29,423 nt of DNA from Paracoccaceae bacterium. GTDB taxonomy: Bacteria > Pseudomonadota > Alphaproteobacteria > Rhodobacterales > Rhodobacteraceae. The translations under genes were made by a program, and so were the position numbers. Location of the stretch: positions 1 to 29,423 of the forward strand of contig JAESRD010000376.1 in the NCBI GenBank assembly GCA_016764835.1. The letters are read 5' to 3'. The first letter of the stretch is position 1, and every line of letters begins with the position of its first letter. The notes beneath the pieces are model-generated. The model was not told where the DNA came from. It saw nothing but the letters and a program-made list of their open reading frames with translations, and searched no databases. Positions 1 to 8,557 of the stretch are shown in pieces.

Positions 1-1
1 A

Positions 2-187
2 TGTTCCATTTTATATGGCGACGGACACATGCCAGAAGGTCATATTTTTGGCTATGCAGACAGCTATGTTCAAAATCCAGACAGCCACCCAATGCAATAT
101 TTGGCGCAGCTGTTGTCAGCACAGGGCTGGGCCAACGCCTTTATCGGGCTGGAGATGGATAACTACTATTTCACCGCCGCCGCCTAA
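2..187 (+). pseudogene. doeA: N-terminal part of ectoine hydrolase (DoeA/EutD) domain, ended by an in-frame TAA
   Basis: The frame is open from position 2 and codes for 61 residues before a TAA at 185-187. The translation contains HPMQYLAQLL and GLEMDNYYFTAAA, which match the region between the creatinase N-terminal domain and the catalytic domain of ectoine hydrolases. After the TAA the same frame continues without a break (LSLLQNLPNANW), again in ectoine hydrolase order. Family members carry a tyrosine at or next to the stop, so a single change from TAT or TAC to TAA explains the break. The true start lies left of the window. Either the gene is a recent pseudogene or the base is a sequencing error. 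A genuine separate short gene ending here is unlikely because homology runs straight across the stop. Confidence 0.75.
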
Positions 188-2269
188 TTGTCACTGCTGC
201 AAAACCTGCCCAATGCCAACTGGGTAAATACCAATGTGCTGGTCAACTGGCAGCGCGCGGTCAAAAGCCCGGCTGAGATCACCTATATGCGCCGCGCCGC
301 TAAAATCGTAGAGAAAATGCACGCGACCATTCGTGAGCGCGCCGAGCCGGGCATGAAGAAAAACCAGCTTATCGCAGATATTTATCATGCCGAGATCACC
401 GGCGCCGACGGATATTGGGGCGATTACCCGTCAATCGTGCCGCTCGCCCCGTCAGGGCCAGATGCCACAGCGCCGCATCTCACGTGGGATGACAGCATTC
501 TCAAACAGGGCGAAGCCACATTTTTTGAGATAGCAGGCGTGTATCGCCGCTACCACGCCCCCCAGTCGCGCACCTTGTTCTTTGGCGACCCACCGGCAAA
601 ATACCGCGCCGCCGAGGCCGCCGTTCTCGAAGCCGTCGCCGCCGGGATGGCGCAAGCAAAACCCGGCAATTTTGCCGAAGATATCGCCAATGCCTTTAAT
701 GCTTGCCGCCACAAGCACGGCTTCAAGAAAGACAGCCGCTGTGGCTATCCAATCGGCCTGTCCTACCCCCCAGATTGGGGCGAACATACCTACTCGCTGC
801 GCTGCGATGACAAGACAATATTAGAGCCCGGAATGACCTTTCACTTCATGCCCGCTCTGTGGCTCGATGATGGCGGCATAGAAATGACAGAACCGGTTAT
901 GCTCACCAATGACACGCTGGCCCAATGGGACCGCGGCACTTTTTTTCATCCCTCAACCCATCTGGCCCAACATGCCCGTGGCGACACGCCAACACGGGTC
1001 ATAAAGAGCGGCAAAGGCGTCTATATTTTTGATCGCGATGATCGCAAAATGCTCGATGCTTTTGCCGGTCTCTATTGTGTAAATGTTGGTTACGGTCGTA
1101 CTGAAATCGCCGAAGCTATCTCAAAACAGGCCCATGAATTGGCCTATTATCACTCCTATGTCGGGCATGGCACCGAGGCGTCTATCACCCTTTCAAAGAT
1201 GATATTGGACCGGGCTCCAGTAAATATGTCCAAGGTCTATTTCGGCCAAAGTGGCTCTGATGCCAATGAAACTAACATTAAATTAGTGTGGTATTACAAT
1301 AACATACTCGGACGCCCTGCCAAGAAGAAGATCATCTCACGTTGGCGCGGCTATCACGGTTCAGGGCTGATGACCGGCTCACTTACCGGGCTAGAACTGT
1401 TCCATAACAAGTTCGATTTACCGCTGTCACAGGTGGTGCATACCTCAGCCCCCTATTACCTGCGCGGTGCCGCACCCGGCTTGTCTGAGCAAGAGTTTTC
1501 TGCCGATTGCGCCGCCAATTTAGAAACACTTATTCTGGCCGAAGGCCCAGATACGGTGGCCGCCTTTATTGGCGAACCGGTGCTGGGCACAGGCGGCATT
1601 GTCCCGCCGCCCGCGGGCTATTGGGCAGCGATTCAGACCGTACTAAAGAAGTATGACATCCTGCTCATCGCTGACGAAGTGGTCACTGGCTTTGGCCGTC
1701 TTGGCACAATGTTTGGCGCTGAGCATTACGATATTAAGGCCGATATCATCACCATCGCCAAGGGCTTAACATCGGCCTATGCGCCGCTCTCCGGCTCCAT
1801 CATCAGCAGCGAAATGTGGAAAGTTCTGGAGCAGGGCACCGATGAAAATGGCCCCATCGGCCATGGTTGGACTTACTCGGCCCATCCTATTGGGGCGGCG
1901 GCCGGCGTGGCCAATTTAAAGCTGATTGACGCGCTGGGTTTGGTGCAAAATGCAGGCTCAACCGGGGCCTATTTGCGCGCGCAATTACAGGCTGCCTTTG
2001 AGGATCACCCCAATGTGGTGCAGGTGCGCGGCGAAGGCCTACTTTGCGCCGTCGAATTTGGCGAAACCAAATCACCCTTAGCCTTTTTCGATCCGGCAAA
2101 AAAGGTGGGCTACGCAATCTCGGCCGCAATGGCCGCGCGCAACGTTATTGCCCGCGCCATGCCCCAAGGCGACATTATCGGCTTCGCCCCGCCGCTTTGC
2201 ATAACCCGCCAAGAAGTTGACCACGTGGTCTCGGTCGCCCAAGAGGCCGTGGCCGACGTGCTCGGCTAG
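188..2269 (+). CDS. Fusion of ectoine hydrolase (M24/creatinase-like) catalytic domain and class III aminotransferase, 5' part cut by a stop
   Basis: This is the open part of the fused gene after the TAA, 693 codons if read from TTG 188. Residues 1-245 are a creatinase-like M24 domain of ectoine hydrolase type, with GDYPSIVPL, AGVYRRYHAPQSRT and SYPPDWGEHT. Ectoine hydrolase opens the ectoine ring to N-alpha-acetyl-diaminobutyrate. Residues from about 255 to 693 are a full class III PLP aminotransferase. It has GSDANETN, the cofactor-binding aspartate in IADEVVTGFGR (D496) and the Schiff-base lysine in AKGLTSAYAPLSG (K525). Such enzymes convert diaminobutyrate to aspartate semialdehyde in ectoine breakdown, so the two domains would serve steps one and three of one pathway; that pairing is inference. 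TTG 188 has no ribosome site upstream and is probably not a real start. If translated from there, the protein lacks the creatinase N-domain. The aminotransferase could still act alone if translation restarts. Confidence 0.8.
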   Translation: MSLLQNLPNANWVNTNVLVNWQRAVKSPAEITYMRRAAKIVEKMHATIRERAEPGMKKNQLIADIYHAEITGADGYWGDYPSIVPLAPSGPDATAPHLTWDDSILKQGEATFFEIAGVYRRYHAPQSRTLFFGDPPAKYRAAEAAVLEAVAAGMAQAKPGNFAEDIANAFNACRHKHGFKKDSRCGYPIGLSYPPDWGEHTYSLRCDDKTILEPGMTFHFMPALWLDDGGIEMTEPVMLTNDTLAQWDRGTFFHPSTHLAQHARGDTPTRVIKSGKGVYIFDRDDRKMLDAFAGLYCVNVGYGRTEIAEAISKQAHELAYYHSYVGHGTEASITLSKMILDRAPVNMSKVYFGQSGSDANETNIKLVWYYNNILGRPAKKKIISRWRGYHGSGLMTGSLTGLELFHNKFDLPLSQVVHTSAPYYLRGAAPGLSEQEFSADCAANLETLILAEGPDTVAAFIGEPVLGTGGIVPPPAGYWAAIQTVLKKYDILLIADEVVTGFGRLGTMFGAEHYDIKADIITIAKGLTSAYAPLSGSIISSEMWKVLEQGTDENGPIGHGWTYSAHPIGAAAGVANLKLIDALGLVQNAGSTGAYLRAQLQAAFEDHPNVVQVRGEGLLCAVEFGETKSPLAFFDPAKKVGYAISAAMAARNVIARAMPQGDIIGFAPPLCITRQEVDHVVSVAQEAVADVLG

Positions 2270-2359
2270 GGCGCTCACCTTTTGGCGCCGCGCCTGCGCC
2301 AGCCGCCGCACGGCCCCGCACACCACTGCACCTTTTTCTTCTGACGCAAATCGACTATC

Positions 2360-2407
2360 CTGAACAAGAATATGCCTGAACAAGAATATGCCTGAGCAAG
2401 AATATGA
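2360..2407 (+). repeat. Three tandem copies of a 16-bp unit spanning the mltB start
   Basis: The unit CTGAACAAGAATATGC occurs at 2360-2375 and 2376-2391. A third copy at 2392-2407 differs by two bases. Each copy contains an ATG (2372, 2388, 2404). Because 16 is not a multiple of three, the three ATGs lie in three different frames. Only the last one opens the lytic transglycosylase gene. The array looks like slipped-strand duplication of the start region. It may affect translation efficiency, since upstream ATGs in wrong frames can compete for ribosomes. Confidence 0.9.
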
Positions 2408-3546
2408 AAATCAACAGACGTCTTTTCCTTGCGGGCTGCGCCACATCAAGCATCGCGGCATGTGGCGGCACCGCCTCGCCGCTAGACCCTGTCATCCCGA
2501 CAGGCTTGCCCGCAGATCTCAGACCCGCCGCAAACGCGGATTTCGCCCATTGGCTGGTGTCATTTCGCCCCCGTGCCCGCCGTGCTGGCATCTCATCGGC
2601 AACGTTAGATCTGGCGCTCAGCAGCGCTGGCTACCTCCCTGGCGTCGTCACCCGTGATGGCACCCAGATCCACACACGCCGCACATTAGAAGAATATCTC
2701 TCCATCGCCACCTCAGATGAAAGGCTGGCAAAAGGCCGCACAGCCTTTGCCAGGCAGGCAGATTTGCTCGCCGCCATTGAGGCGCAATATGGCGTCGATG
2801 CCCGGATCGTCACCGCAATCTGGGGCATGGAAAGCCAGTTCGGCGAACGGCGCGGCCAAATCCCGGTCATCTCATCAACGGCGACCTTGGCCTTTCATGG
2901 GCGGCGCGCAGACTTTTATGAAAACCAGCTCATCGCCGCCCTGCGCATCCTTGATCACGGCGATACCACCGCACAAAACTTAACCGGCAGTTGGGCCGGT
3001 GCCATGGGCCATACCCAGTTTATTCCCACGTCTTATCAAGCATTTGCCGTTGATTTCACCGGTGACGGACGCCGCGATATCTGGGGCGACAACCCCGCCG
3101 ATGCGCTGGCCTCAACAGCCAGCTATTTGGCACGAAACGGCTGGCACAGTGGGTTGCGCTGGGGCGCAGAGACCGGAACCGGCGGCCCCGCTGGCCGCAT
3201 CATTCAGCCACAAAACGGCGGTGTGCGTTTCACAGTGACCCGCAATTTCAATGTTATCAAAACCTATAATAACTCTGATTTTTATGCAGTTGCCGTCGGC
3301 CATTTGGCAGACAGGATCGGTGGCGCCGGCCCGTTGCTGGGCAGCTTTCCAGCAGATGAAAACGGGTTATCCAGAAACGACCGTCTCGCCATTCAGCGCG
3401 GTCTCGTCGCTTACGGCTATGACATTGGCACAATCGACGGCGTCATCGGCGCAAAGACCGAAGCCGCAATACGAGACTTTGAGCAAAGCCGAGGCCGCGC
3501 CGTTACCGGCATAGCCTCCGCCGAATTGCTTGCCATTTTACGCTGA
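2404..3546 (+). CDS. Lytic murein transglycosylase, MltB family, lipoprotein with peptidoglycan-binding domain
   Basis: The 380-residue protein is a periplasmic enzyme that cleaves peptidoglycan glycan strands to 1,6-anhydro ends. The N-terminus has a twin arginine (R5-R6) followed by a short hydrophobic stretch and a lipobox-like IAAC with C20, so it is probably a lipoprotein; C12 in LAGC is a less likely alternative because the hydrophobic stretch before it is very short. The SLT_2 catalytic domain spans roughly 45-300 and holds the active-site glutamate in WGMESQFG (E143), then GAMGHTQFIPTSY and DGRRDIWGDNPADALAS. Residues 321-380 form a PG_binding_1 domain (AIQRGLVAYGYDIGTIDGVI). Length and order are normal for alphaproteobacterial MltB proteins. 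The start is ATG 2404 in the last repeat copy, with only a weak AAG-type ribosome site. The gene stands alone and converges on the sugar operon. Confidence 0.92.
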   Translation: MKINRRLFLAGCATSSIAACGGTASPLDPVIPTGLPADLRPAANADFAHWLVSFRPRARRAGISSATLDLALSSAGYLPGVVTRDGTQIHTRRTLEEYLSIATSDERLAKGRTAFARQADLLAAIEAQYGVDARIVTAIWGMESQFGERRGQIPVISSTATLAFHGRRADFYENQLIAALRILDHGDTTAQNLTGSWAGAMGHTQFIPTSYQAFAVDFTGDGRRDIWGDNPADALASTASYLARNGWHSGLRWGAETGTGGPAGRIIQPQNGGVRFTVTRNFNVIKTYNNSDFYAVAVGHLADRIGGAGPLLGSFPADENGLSRNDRLAIQRGLVAYGYDIGTIDGVIGAKTEAAIRDFEQSRGRAVTGIASAELLAILR

Positions 3547-3622
3547 TACACCCACGTTCTTTGACACGCATGCAGCGCCACCAGAGCCGCCCCTGCCAAG
3601 CATCACAAACCGAGCAATCACG

Positions 3623-3665
3623 GCGCGTCAAACAAGCCAAACCTTTGTCAAACCGTCTGACGCGC
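3623..3665. terminator. Inverted repeat between convergent genes, possible bidirectional transcription end
   Basis: GCGCGTCA at 3623-3630 and its exact complement TGACGCGC at 3658-3665 could form an 8-bp stem with a 27-nt loop. It lies between the transglycosylase stop and the stop of the minus-strand dehydrogenase. There is no long T-run on either side, so function as an intrinsic terminator is uncertain. Confidence 0.35.
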
Positions 3666-3670
3666 TTTAC

Positions 3671-4594
3671 CTAGAAGTAAAATGCCTCAACTTCCTTGCG
3701 CCGACCAATCGCGAATGCATCGGCCACATGCGTCATTGGCGTCAGATCAGTATCAGAGGCGCCCGCCTCAATCAGCGCCGCCATGCGCGCATAAAGCCCC
3801 GCATATTCGCGGTCCGGCGCCTCGCTTTGCAGCACCCCGTCAATGCTCAGTTTCGCGCCACCATGTTGCAACAGCATAGCGCCTTGCGCGGTTTCAACCG
3901 CAATATCCCATGTTTGCGGCCCCTCTTGCAGCCAGTCCAGCACCATATTCACCGGCCCGCCACCGGGGTTATGAAACGCCACCTGCGCCGCAATCGGCGT
4001 GTCACAATTGGCCGGAAATTCCAACACGGCAGATTTCACGAATACCGCATTGGGCATAATCTCAGTCAACACCGACAAAGCGTTAATACCGGGGTCAAAA
4101 ACCCCCATGCCGCCCGCCTGCCAGATCCAATCTTGCCCCGGATGCCAAAGCCGCACATCTTCTTTCCAAGTGATCTCAACGCCGGTTATCTGCTTCCCAG
4201 CCAGCCATTCCTTGGCATCGGCCACCGCCGCCGCGTAGCGCGAATGCCAGGTCACAAACAGGCTCACACCCTTGGCTTCGGCCATGCGGATCAATTCATG
4301 ACATTCGCTCAGCGTCGCCCCCGGCGGCTTCTCAAGCATCACATGCCGCCCGGCCGCAATCGCCTTGGCCGCATAGTCAAACCGCACCGCAGGCGGCATA
4401 CAAAGCGACACGAGCTGCGTGTCAGGCTGGGCGCTCAGCATCGTCTCGATATCGACAAAGTTCTGCGCGCCCTCAACTTTTGCATTGCGGCTCACTGCCG
4501 CCGTCAGCGTAAAGTCAGGGCTGTTCTCAATCGCCGGAATATGCTGATCACGGGCGATTTTGCCAATGCTAACAAGCGCGGTATTTATAGGCAT
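3671..4594 (-). CDS. Aldose 1-dehydrogenase of the Gfo/Idh/MocA family (L-arabinose or D-galactose 1-dehydrogenase)
   Basis: The 307-residue protein should oxidise the anomeric carbon of an aldose to an aldonolactone with NAD(P). It follows Azospirillum brasilense L-arabinose 1-dehydrogenase closely in length and motifs. It has SIGKIARDQHIPAI in the nucleotide-binding fold, MLEKPPGATL with the EKP motif at 88-90, TWHSRYAAAV, KEDVRLWHPGQDWIW, and GVFDPGINALS with D167 and N171 where the Azospirillum enzyme has its catalytic residues. The start ATG overlaps the stop of the dehydratase gene by one base (TAATG), so the two are translationally coupled. A TAAGGA ribosome site lies in the end of the upstream gene. 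It is the last gene of the chvE-ggu operon. L-arabinose, D-galactose and D-fucose are all plausible substrates; sequence alone does not decide. Confidence 0.88.
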   Translation of the reverse strand: MPINTALVSIGKIARDQHIPAIENSPDFTLTAAVSRNAKVEGAQNFVDIETMLSAQPDTQLVSLCMPPAVRFDYAAKAIAAGRHVMLEKPPGATLSECHELIRMAEAKGVSLFVTWHSRYAAAVADAKEWLAGKQITGVEITWKEDVRLWHPGQDWIWQAGGMGVFDPGINALSVLTEIMPNAVFVKSAVLEFPANCDTPIAAQVAFHNPGGGPVNMVLDWLQEGPQTWDIAVETAQGAMLLQHGGAKLSIDGVLQSEAPDREYAGLYARMAALIEAGASDTDLTPMTHVADAFAIGRRKEVEAFYF

Positions 4595-6336
4595 TAATGG
4601 CTGTCCTTACCAACGGGGCTGCCACGGCAACCCTTAAGAAAATCAAAGTCTGCGCCAGTATCGGCGCCCTCCACATGCTCGTAAAACAGTTGCGCATAGC
4701 CGCCCTTTGGCGCCTCTACTGCAGGCACCCAGCTGGCCAGCCGCGCCGCCAGCTCAGCGTCAGATATCTCTAGGACCAAGCTGCGCCCCGGCACATCAAG
4801 CGATATCATATCACCGTTTTGCACCACAGCCAACGGCCCGCCAGCGGCGGCCTCAGGCGTGGTGTGCAACACAACCGTGCCATATGCCGTGCCTGACATC
4901 CGCGCATCTGATATCCGCACCATATCGGTAATCCCCTTGCGCAAAATCTTCGGCGGCAAGCCCATATTGCCCACCTCAGCCATGCCCGGATAGCCCCGTG
5001 GCCCGCAATTTTTCAGCACCATGATACAGGTCTCGTCAATGTCGAGATCCTCGTCGTCGATCTTGGCTTTATAGTCGTCAATGTCCTCAAACACGACAGC
5101 CCGCCCCCGATGAACCAACAAATGCTCACTGGCCGCAGACGGTTTCAAAACCGCCCCCTTAGGTGCTAAATTTCCGTGCAAAACCGCGATCCCGCCCTGC
5201 GGTGTCAGCGCCTTTTCAACCGGCAATATCACATCCTCATTCCAGTTCTGCGCGTCTTCAACCTCGCTCCAAAGGCTCTTGCCAGACACTGTCAGCGCCT
5301 CTTTATGCAGCAACCCCGCCTCACCTAAGCGCTTGATAACAACCGGTAAACCACCCGCATAGAAGAACTCTTCCATCAGATATTTACCCGATGGCATCAG
5401 GTTCACAATCGTCGGCACATCGCGCCCGCAGCGGTCCCAGTCAGCCAAGGTCAGATCAACCCCAACCCGCCCGGCAATCGCCAGCAAATGGATCACCGCA
5501 TTGGTCGAGCCACCAATCGCGCCATTGGTCCGTATCGCGTTTTCAAACGCCTCTTTGGTCATTATATCCGATGGCTTCAGATCATCCTTGACCATGTCAA
5601 CAATTCGCCTGCCGCTGACATGCGCCATCACCCGCCTGCGGCTATCCACCGCCGGAATCGCGGCATTGCCAGACAAAGCCATGCCCATCGCCTCGGCCAT
5701 ACTGGCCATGGTGCTGGCCGTGCCCATCGTGTTGCAACCACCCGCCGAACGGCTCATGGCAGCCTCAGCCTCCAAAAAATCATCCCGGCTCATCTTCCCG
5801 GCCTTAATGTCCTCAGACATCTGCCAAAGCGCTGTGCCAGAGCCAACCCGCTCACCGCGAAACCAGCCGTTCAGCATCGGCCCGCCAGACACCGCTATCG
5901 CCGGCAGATCAACCGATGCCGCCCCCATCAGCAGCGACGGCGTGGTCTTGTCACAGCCAACCAAAAGCACAACCCCGTCCAGCGGATTAGCCCGGATCGC
6001 CTCCTCAACATCCATCGCTGCAAGGTTGCGGTACATCATTGCCGTTGGCCGCAAAGCGCTCTCGCCAGTCGAAAACACAGGGAACTCCAACGGCAAGCCA
6101 CCAGCCTCATAAATCCCGTGCTTCACCCGCTCAGCCAGATCGCGCAAATGCGCATTGCACGGCGTCAGCTGCGACCATGTATTGCAAATCCCAATCACCG
6201 GTCGCCCGTCAAACAGATCAGCTGGCAGCCCTTGGTTTTTCATCCAAGATCGGTGGTAAATATGGTCGCGACTATCGCCGCCAAACCATTCCTGCGAACG
6301 CAATTTGCGCGGCCATTTAGCGGGCACAAAAGTCAT
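4594..6336 (-). CDS. Sugar-acid dehydratase, IlvD/Edd family (L-arabonate dehydratase type)
   Basis: The 580-residue protein should dehydrate an aldonate such as L-arabonate or D-galactonate to the 2-keto-3-deoxy acid, using an iron-sulfur cluster and magnesium. The three cluster cysteines are visible as C60 (SQLTPCNAHL), C128 (VGCDKTTPS) and C201 (SAGGCNTMGT), positions typical of arabonate dehydratases. Other family marks are GGSTNAVIHL, NCGPRGYPGMAEV and RISDARMSGTAYGTVVLH near the C-terminus, which includes the catalytic serine region. The opening WFGGDSRDHIYHRSW is typical of the sugar-acid branch, not of branched-chain amino acid IlvD. A strong AGGAGA site overlaps the gguC stop, eight bases before this start. 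Next to an aldose dehydrogenase and a sugar importer, it is the second or third step of a non-phosphorylating pathway. Exact substrate is not fixed. Confidence 0.92.
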   Translation of the reverse strand: MTFVPAKWPRKLRSQEWFGGDSRDHIYHRSWMKNQGLPADLFDGRPVIGICNTWSQLTPCNAHLRDLAERVKHGIYEAGGLPLEFPVFSTGESALRPTAMMYRNLAAMDVEEAIRANPLDGVVLLVGCDKTTPSLLMGAASVDLPAIAVSGGPMLNGWFRGERVGSGTALWQMSEDIKAGKMSRDDFLEAEAAMSRSAGGCNTMGTASTMASMAEAMGMALSGNAAIPAVDSRRRVMAHVSGRRIVDMVKDDLKPSDIMTKEAFENAIRTNGAIGGSTNAVIHLLAIAGRVGVDLTLADWDRCGRDVPTIVNLMPSGKYLMEEFFYAGGLPVVIKRLGEAGLLHKEALTVSGKSLWSEVEDAQNWNEDVILPVEKALTPQGGIAVLHGNLAPKGAVLKPSAASEHLLVHRGRAVVFEDIDDYKAKIDDEDLDIDETCIMVLKNCGPRGYPGMAEVGNMGLPPKILRKGITDMVRISDARMSGTAYGTVVLHTTPEAAAGGPLAVVQNGDMISLDVPGRSLVLEISDAELAARLASWVPAVEAPKGGYAQLFYEHVEGADTGADFDFLKGCRGSPVGKDSH

Positions 6337-6344
6337 GACTTCTC

Positions 6345-7331
6345 CTAGAGTATTTGTACCCGTTTGGCGGTGGCTATGGGGGCAGTTTCTTTGAGCACAT
6401 TGCGCAACGGCAACCCAAAAGTACTTGATTCTATTTCAAAAATATCACCGTCCTCGGCTTTTATCCCATCGGCAAATGACAGCGTCGCCGTGCCGAACAT
6501 ATGCACATGCACATCGCCGGGCTGACAAAACACATCATACTTAAAATGATGGTGCTCAAGGTTGGCCAAAGTATGCGACATGTTGGCCTCGCCCGAGGCA
6601 AACGGCTTTTGCCAATGCACCGCACCATCCCGCAAAATCCGTGACATGCCCTGCACATCATCAGGCAATTCACCCAGCAATATCTCAGGGCCAAAGGAAC
6701 AAGGCCGCAATTTCGAATGCGCCAAGAACAAGTAGTTTACCCGCTCGGTCACATGGTCTGAAAACTCATTGGCCAGCGCAAAACCCACCCGAAACGGCGT
6801 GCCATCCGGTCCAATCACATAGATCCCGGCAATCTCGGGCTCCTCGCCGCCATCCATGGCAAAACTAGGCGATGTCAGCGCCTGCCCCGGCGCCACGGCC
6901 ATCGTGCCATTGCCCTTGTAAAACCACTCCGGCTGCGCGCCAACTTCGCCCGCCTCAGGCCGCCCGCCCTTAAGCCCCATCTGAAACATCTTCATCGAAT
7001 CCGTCAGATTCTCGGTCGCACCCGCATGCATGGCATCACGCGTCGAGGCACTACCCAGATGGGTCAGCCCTGTGCCAGTCAGATGCATATGTGTCGGATC
7101 AGGATGGTTGATCGGCAACTGCAAACGCGCGTCGCCATAGGCCTGTGCAAGATCAACCGGCGCGCCCAAACCGTGGCGGGTTATGCACTCAGTCAGGCTA
7201 ATACCTGCCCCAATCGCCTCACGCGCCAAGTCGAGAAGACTGCCCGCATCTTTGACAATATATGCTTCGCTGCCCTCGCGTGCCACCACATTTAGCTCAC
7301 CGCTTGCGCTCAAAATTTGTGAAACCAGCAC
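6345..7331 (-). CDS. gguC: GguC / AraD1-family protein (FAH-superfamily, sugar catabolism)
   Basis: The 328-residue protein belongs to the fumarylacetoacetate hydrolase superfamily group called AraD1 or GguC. Characteristic stretches include NHPDPTHMHLTGTGLTHLGSAST, here split as HMHLTGTGLTHLG and DAMHAG, then EWFYKGNG, EEPEIAGIYVIGPDG with acidic residues expected to bind metal, and RVGFALANEFSDHV. The gene follows the permease by five bases. The start is GTG 7331, supported by an AAGGA site inside the end of the permease gene. In Agrobacterium gguC closes the chvE-gguABC operon and was long without a known role. Here it sits beside a sugar-acid dehydratase, which supports action on a 2-keto-3-deoxy or diketo sugar acid downstream of the dehydratase. 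That role is inference; cleavage or dehydration of the keto acid are both possible. Confidence 0.88.
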   Translation of the reverse strand: MLVSQILSASGELNVVAREGSEAYIVKDAGSLLDLAREAIGAGISLTECITRHGLGAPVDLAQAYGDARLQLPINHPDPTHMHLTGTGLTHLGSASTRDAMHAGATENLTDSMKMFQMGLKGGRPEAGEVGAQPEWFYKGNGTMAVAPGQALTSPSFAMDGGEEPEIAGIYVIGPDGTPFRVGFALANEFSDHVTERVNYLFLAHSKLRPCSFGPEILLGELPDDVQGMSRILRDGAVHWQKPFASGEANMSHTLANLEHHHFKYDVFCQPGDVHVHMFGTATLSFADGIKAEDGDIFEIESSTFGLPLRNVLKETAPIATAKRVQIL

Positions 7332-7336
7332 CTGCT

Positions 7337-8548
7337 CTATCCTTGTTTGTTCTTGTTATATACATCGAAAATTACCGCGGCCAGCAGTACCAAACCTTTG
7401 ATAATCTGTTGATAATCAATACCAATGCCCATGAGTGACATGCCGTTATTCATGACCCCCATGATAAACGCGCCAACAACCGCGCCCATCACCTTGCCCA
7501 CACCACCTGACATTGACGCACCGCCAATGAACACAGCCGCAATCACATCCAGCTCAACCGCAAACCCCGCTTTTGGCGTCGCCGAATTAAGCCGTGCGGC
7601 AAAGATCAGCCCGGCCAAAGCCGCCAAAACACCCATGTTGATAAAGGCCAAAAACGTCAGCCTCTTGGTTTTAATCCCCGACAGGTTCGCAGCCTTTTCA
7701 TTGCCGCCAACCGCATACATCCGTCGGCCGATCGTGGTTTTCTCAGTGATAAATGCGTAGATCACCGTCAGCACAGTCATGCTTATCAGCACATTTGGCA
7801 GGCCGCGAAACGTCGCCAGTTTGTAGCAAACAAAGATCAGCGCGCTGGCAACAATCACATTGCGGGCAATGAAAAACGCAATCGGTTCGCCCTCGATCCC
7901 GTAAGCTTTATCGCGCGCCCGGCCGCGTAGCCCCAGCCAAACGATAATTGCCGCAGCTATCACGCCAAGGCTCAGCGCCCCAGTGTTAAATCGCCGCACA
8001 CCGAGCCGCTCGGCAATGTTTTCGCCAACACTCAGGGGAAAGAAATCAGGAATAAACCCAGTCGACAATGCCTGAAACTCACGTGGAAACGGCCCGACAG
8101 ATTGCCCCTCTAGCAGCCAGAGCGACATGCCGCGAAACACCAACATCCCCGCCAGCGTCACGATAAACGGTGGAATATTCCAAAACGCCACCCAGTAGCC
8201 CTGTGCCGCACCAATCATGCCGCCCACTACCAAACATATTGGCACAGCGACCCACATTGGCAGGTCCCATTGCACGATCATCACCGCCGCCAGCGCGCCA
8301 ACAAACCCCATGACAGAGCCGACTGACAGGTCAATATGCCCGGCAACAATGACCACAAGCATGCCAAGCGCCATTATGATTATATAGCTGTTCTGTAAGA
8401 ATAAATTGGTGATATTCACCGATTTTAGCAGCACACCGTCTGTCATAATCTGGAAAAACGCCATTATAGCGATCAGCGCCAGCAGCAGCCCATATTCGCG
8501 CATGTGACTGGCCAGATAGGCTCTAATGTCAGGCTTTGATTGGCTCAT
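7337..8548 (-). CDS. gguB: Sugar ABC transporter permease GguB (MmsB type)
   Basis: The 403-residue inner-membrane protein is the permease of a multiple-monosaccharide ABC importer. It has about ten hydrophobic segments, starting with YGLLLALIAIMAFFQIM, then the typical IVAGHIDLSVGSVMGFVG, PPFIVTLAGMLVFRG, and the cytoplasmic coupling region GRRMYAVGGNEKAANLSGI. It ends with GGVGKVMGAVVGAFIMGVMNNGMSL. This order is that of the ribose/xylose-type permease group, and the extra length fits GguB. The ribosome site AGGATAA before ATG 8548 is itself part of a degenerate repeat copied from the end of gguA. The next gene, gguC, begins five bases after its stop. It would pair with GguA and ChvE. Confidence 0.93.
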   Translation of the reverse strand: MSQSKPDIRAYLASHMREYGLLLALIAIMAFFQIMTDGVLLKSVNITNLFLQNSYIIIMALGMLVVIVAGHIDLSVGSVMGFVGALAAVMIVQWDLPMWVAVPICLVVGGMIGAAQGYWVAFWNIPPFIVTLAGMLVFRGMSLWLLEGQSVGPFPREFQALSTGFIPDFFPLSVGENIAERLGVRRFNTGALSLGVIAAAIIVWLGLRGRARDKAYGIEGEPIAFFIARNVIVASALIFVCYKLATFRGLPNVLISMTVLTVIYAFITEKTTIGRRMYAVGGNEKAANLSGIKTKRLTFLAFINMGVLAALAGLIFAARLNSATPKAGFAVELDVIAAVFIGGASMSGGVGKVMGAVVGAFIMGVMNNGMSLMGIGIDYQQIIKGLVLLAAVIFDVYNKNKQG

Positions 8549-8557
8549 TTTTATTAT

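Noticed and set aside
15..227. A 70-codon frame at the left edge
   Set aside because: It overlaps the ectoine hydrolase frame, which has clear homology on both sides of the stop.
3530..4597. A 355-codon plus-strand open frame over the aldose dehydrogenase
   Set aside because: The minus-strand protein matches a known family throughout; the plus frame gives a low-complexity, arginine- and histidine-rich sequence.
5488..6348. Long plus-strand frames over the dehydratase gene
   Set aside because: Antisense shadows of an intact IlvD/Edd gene, with no domain or ribosome site.
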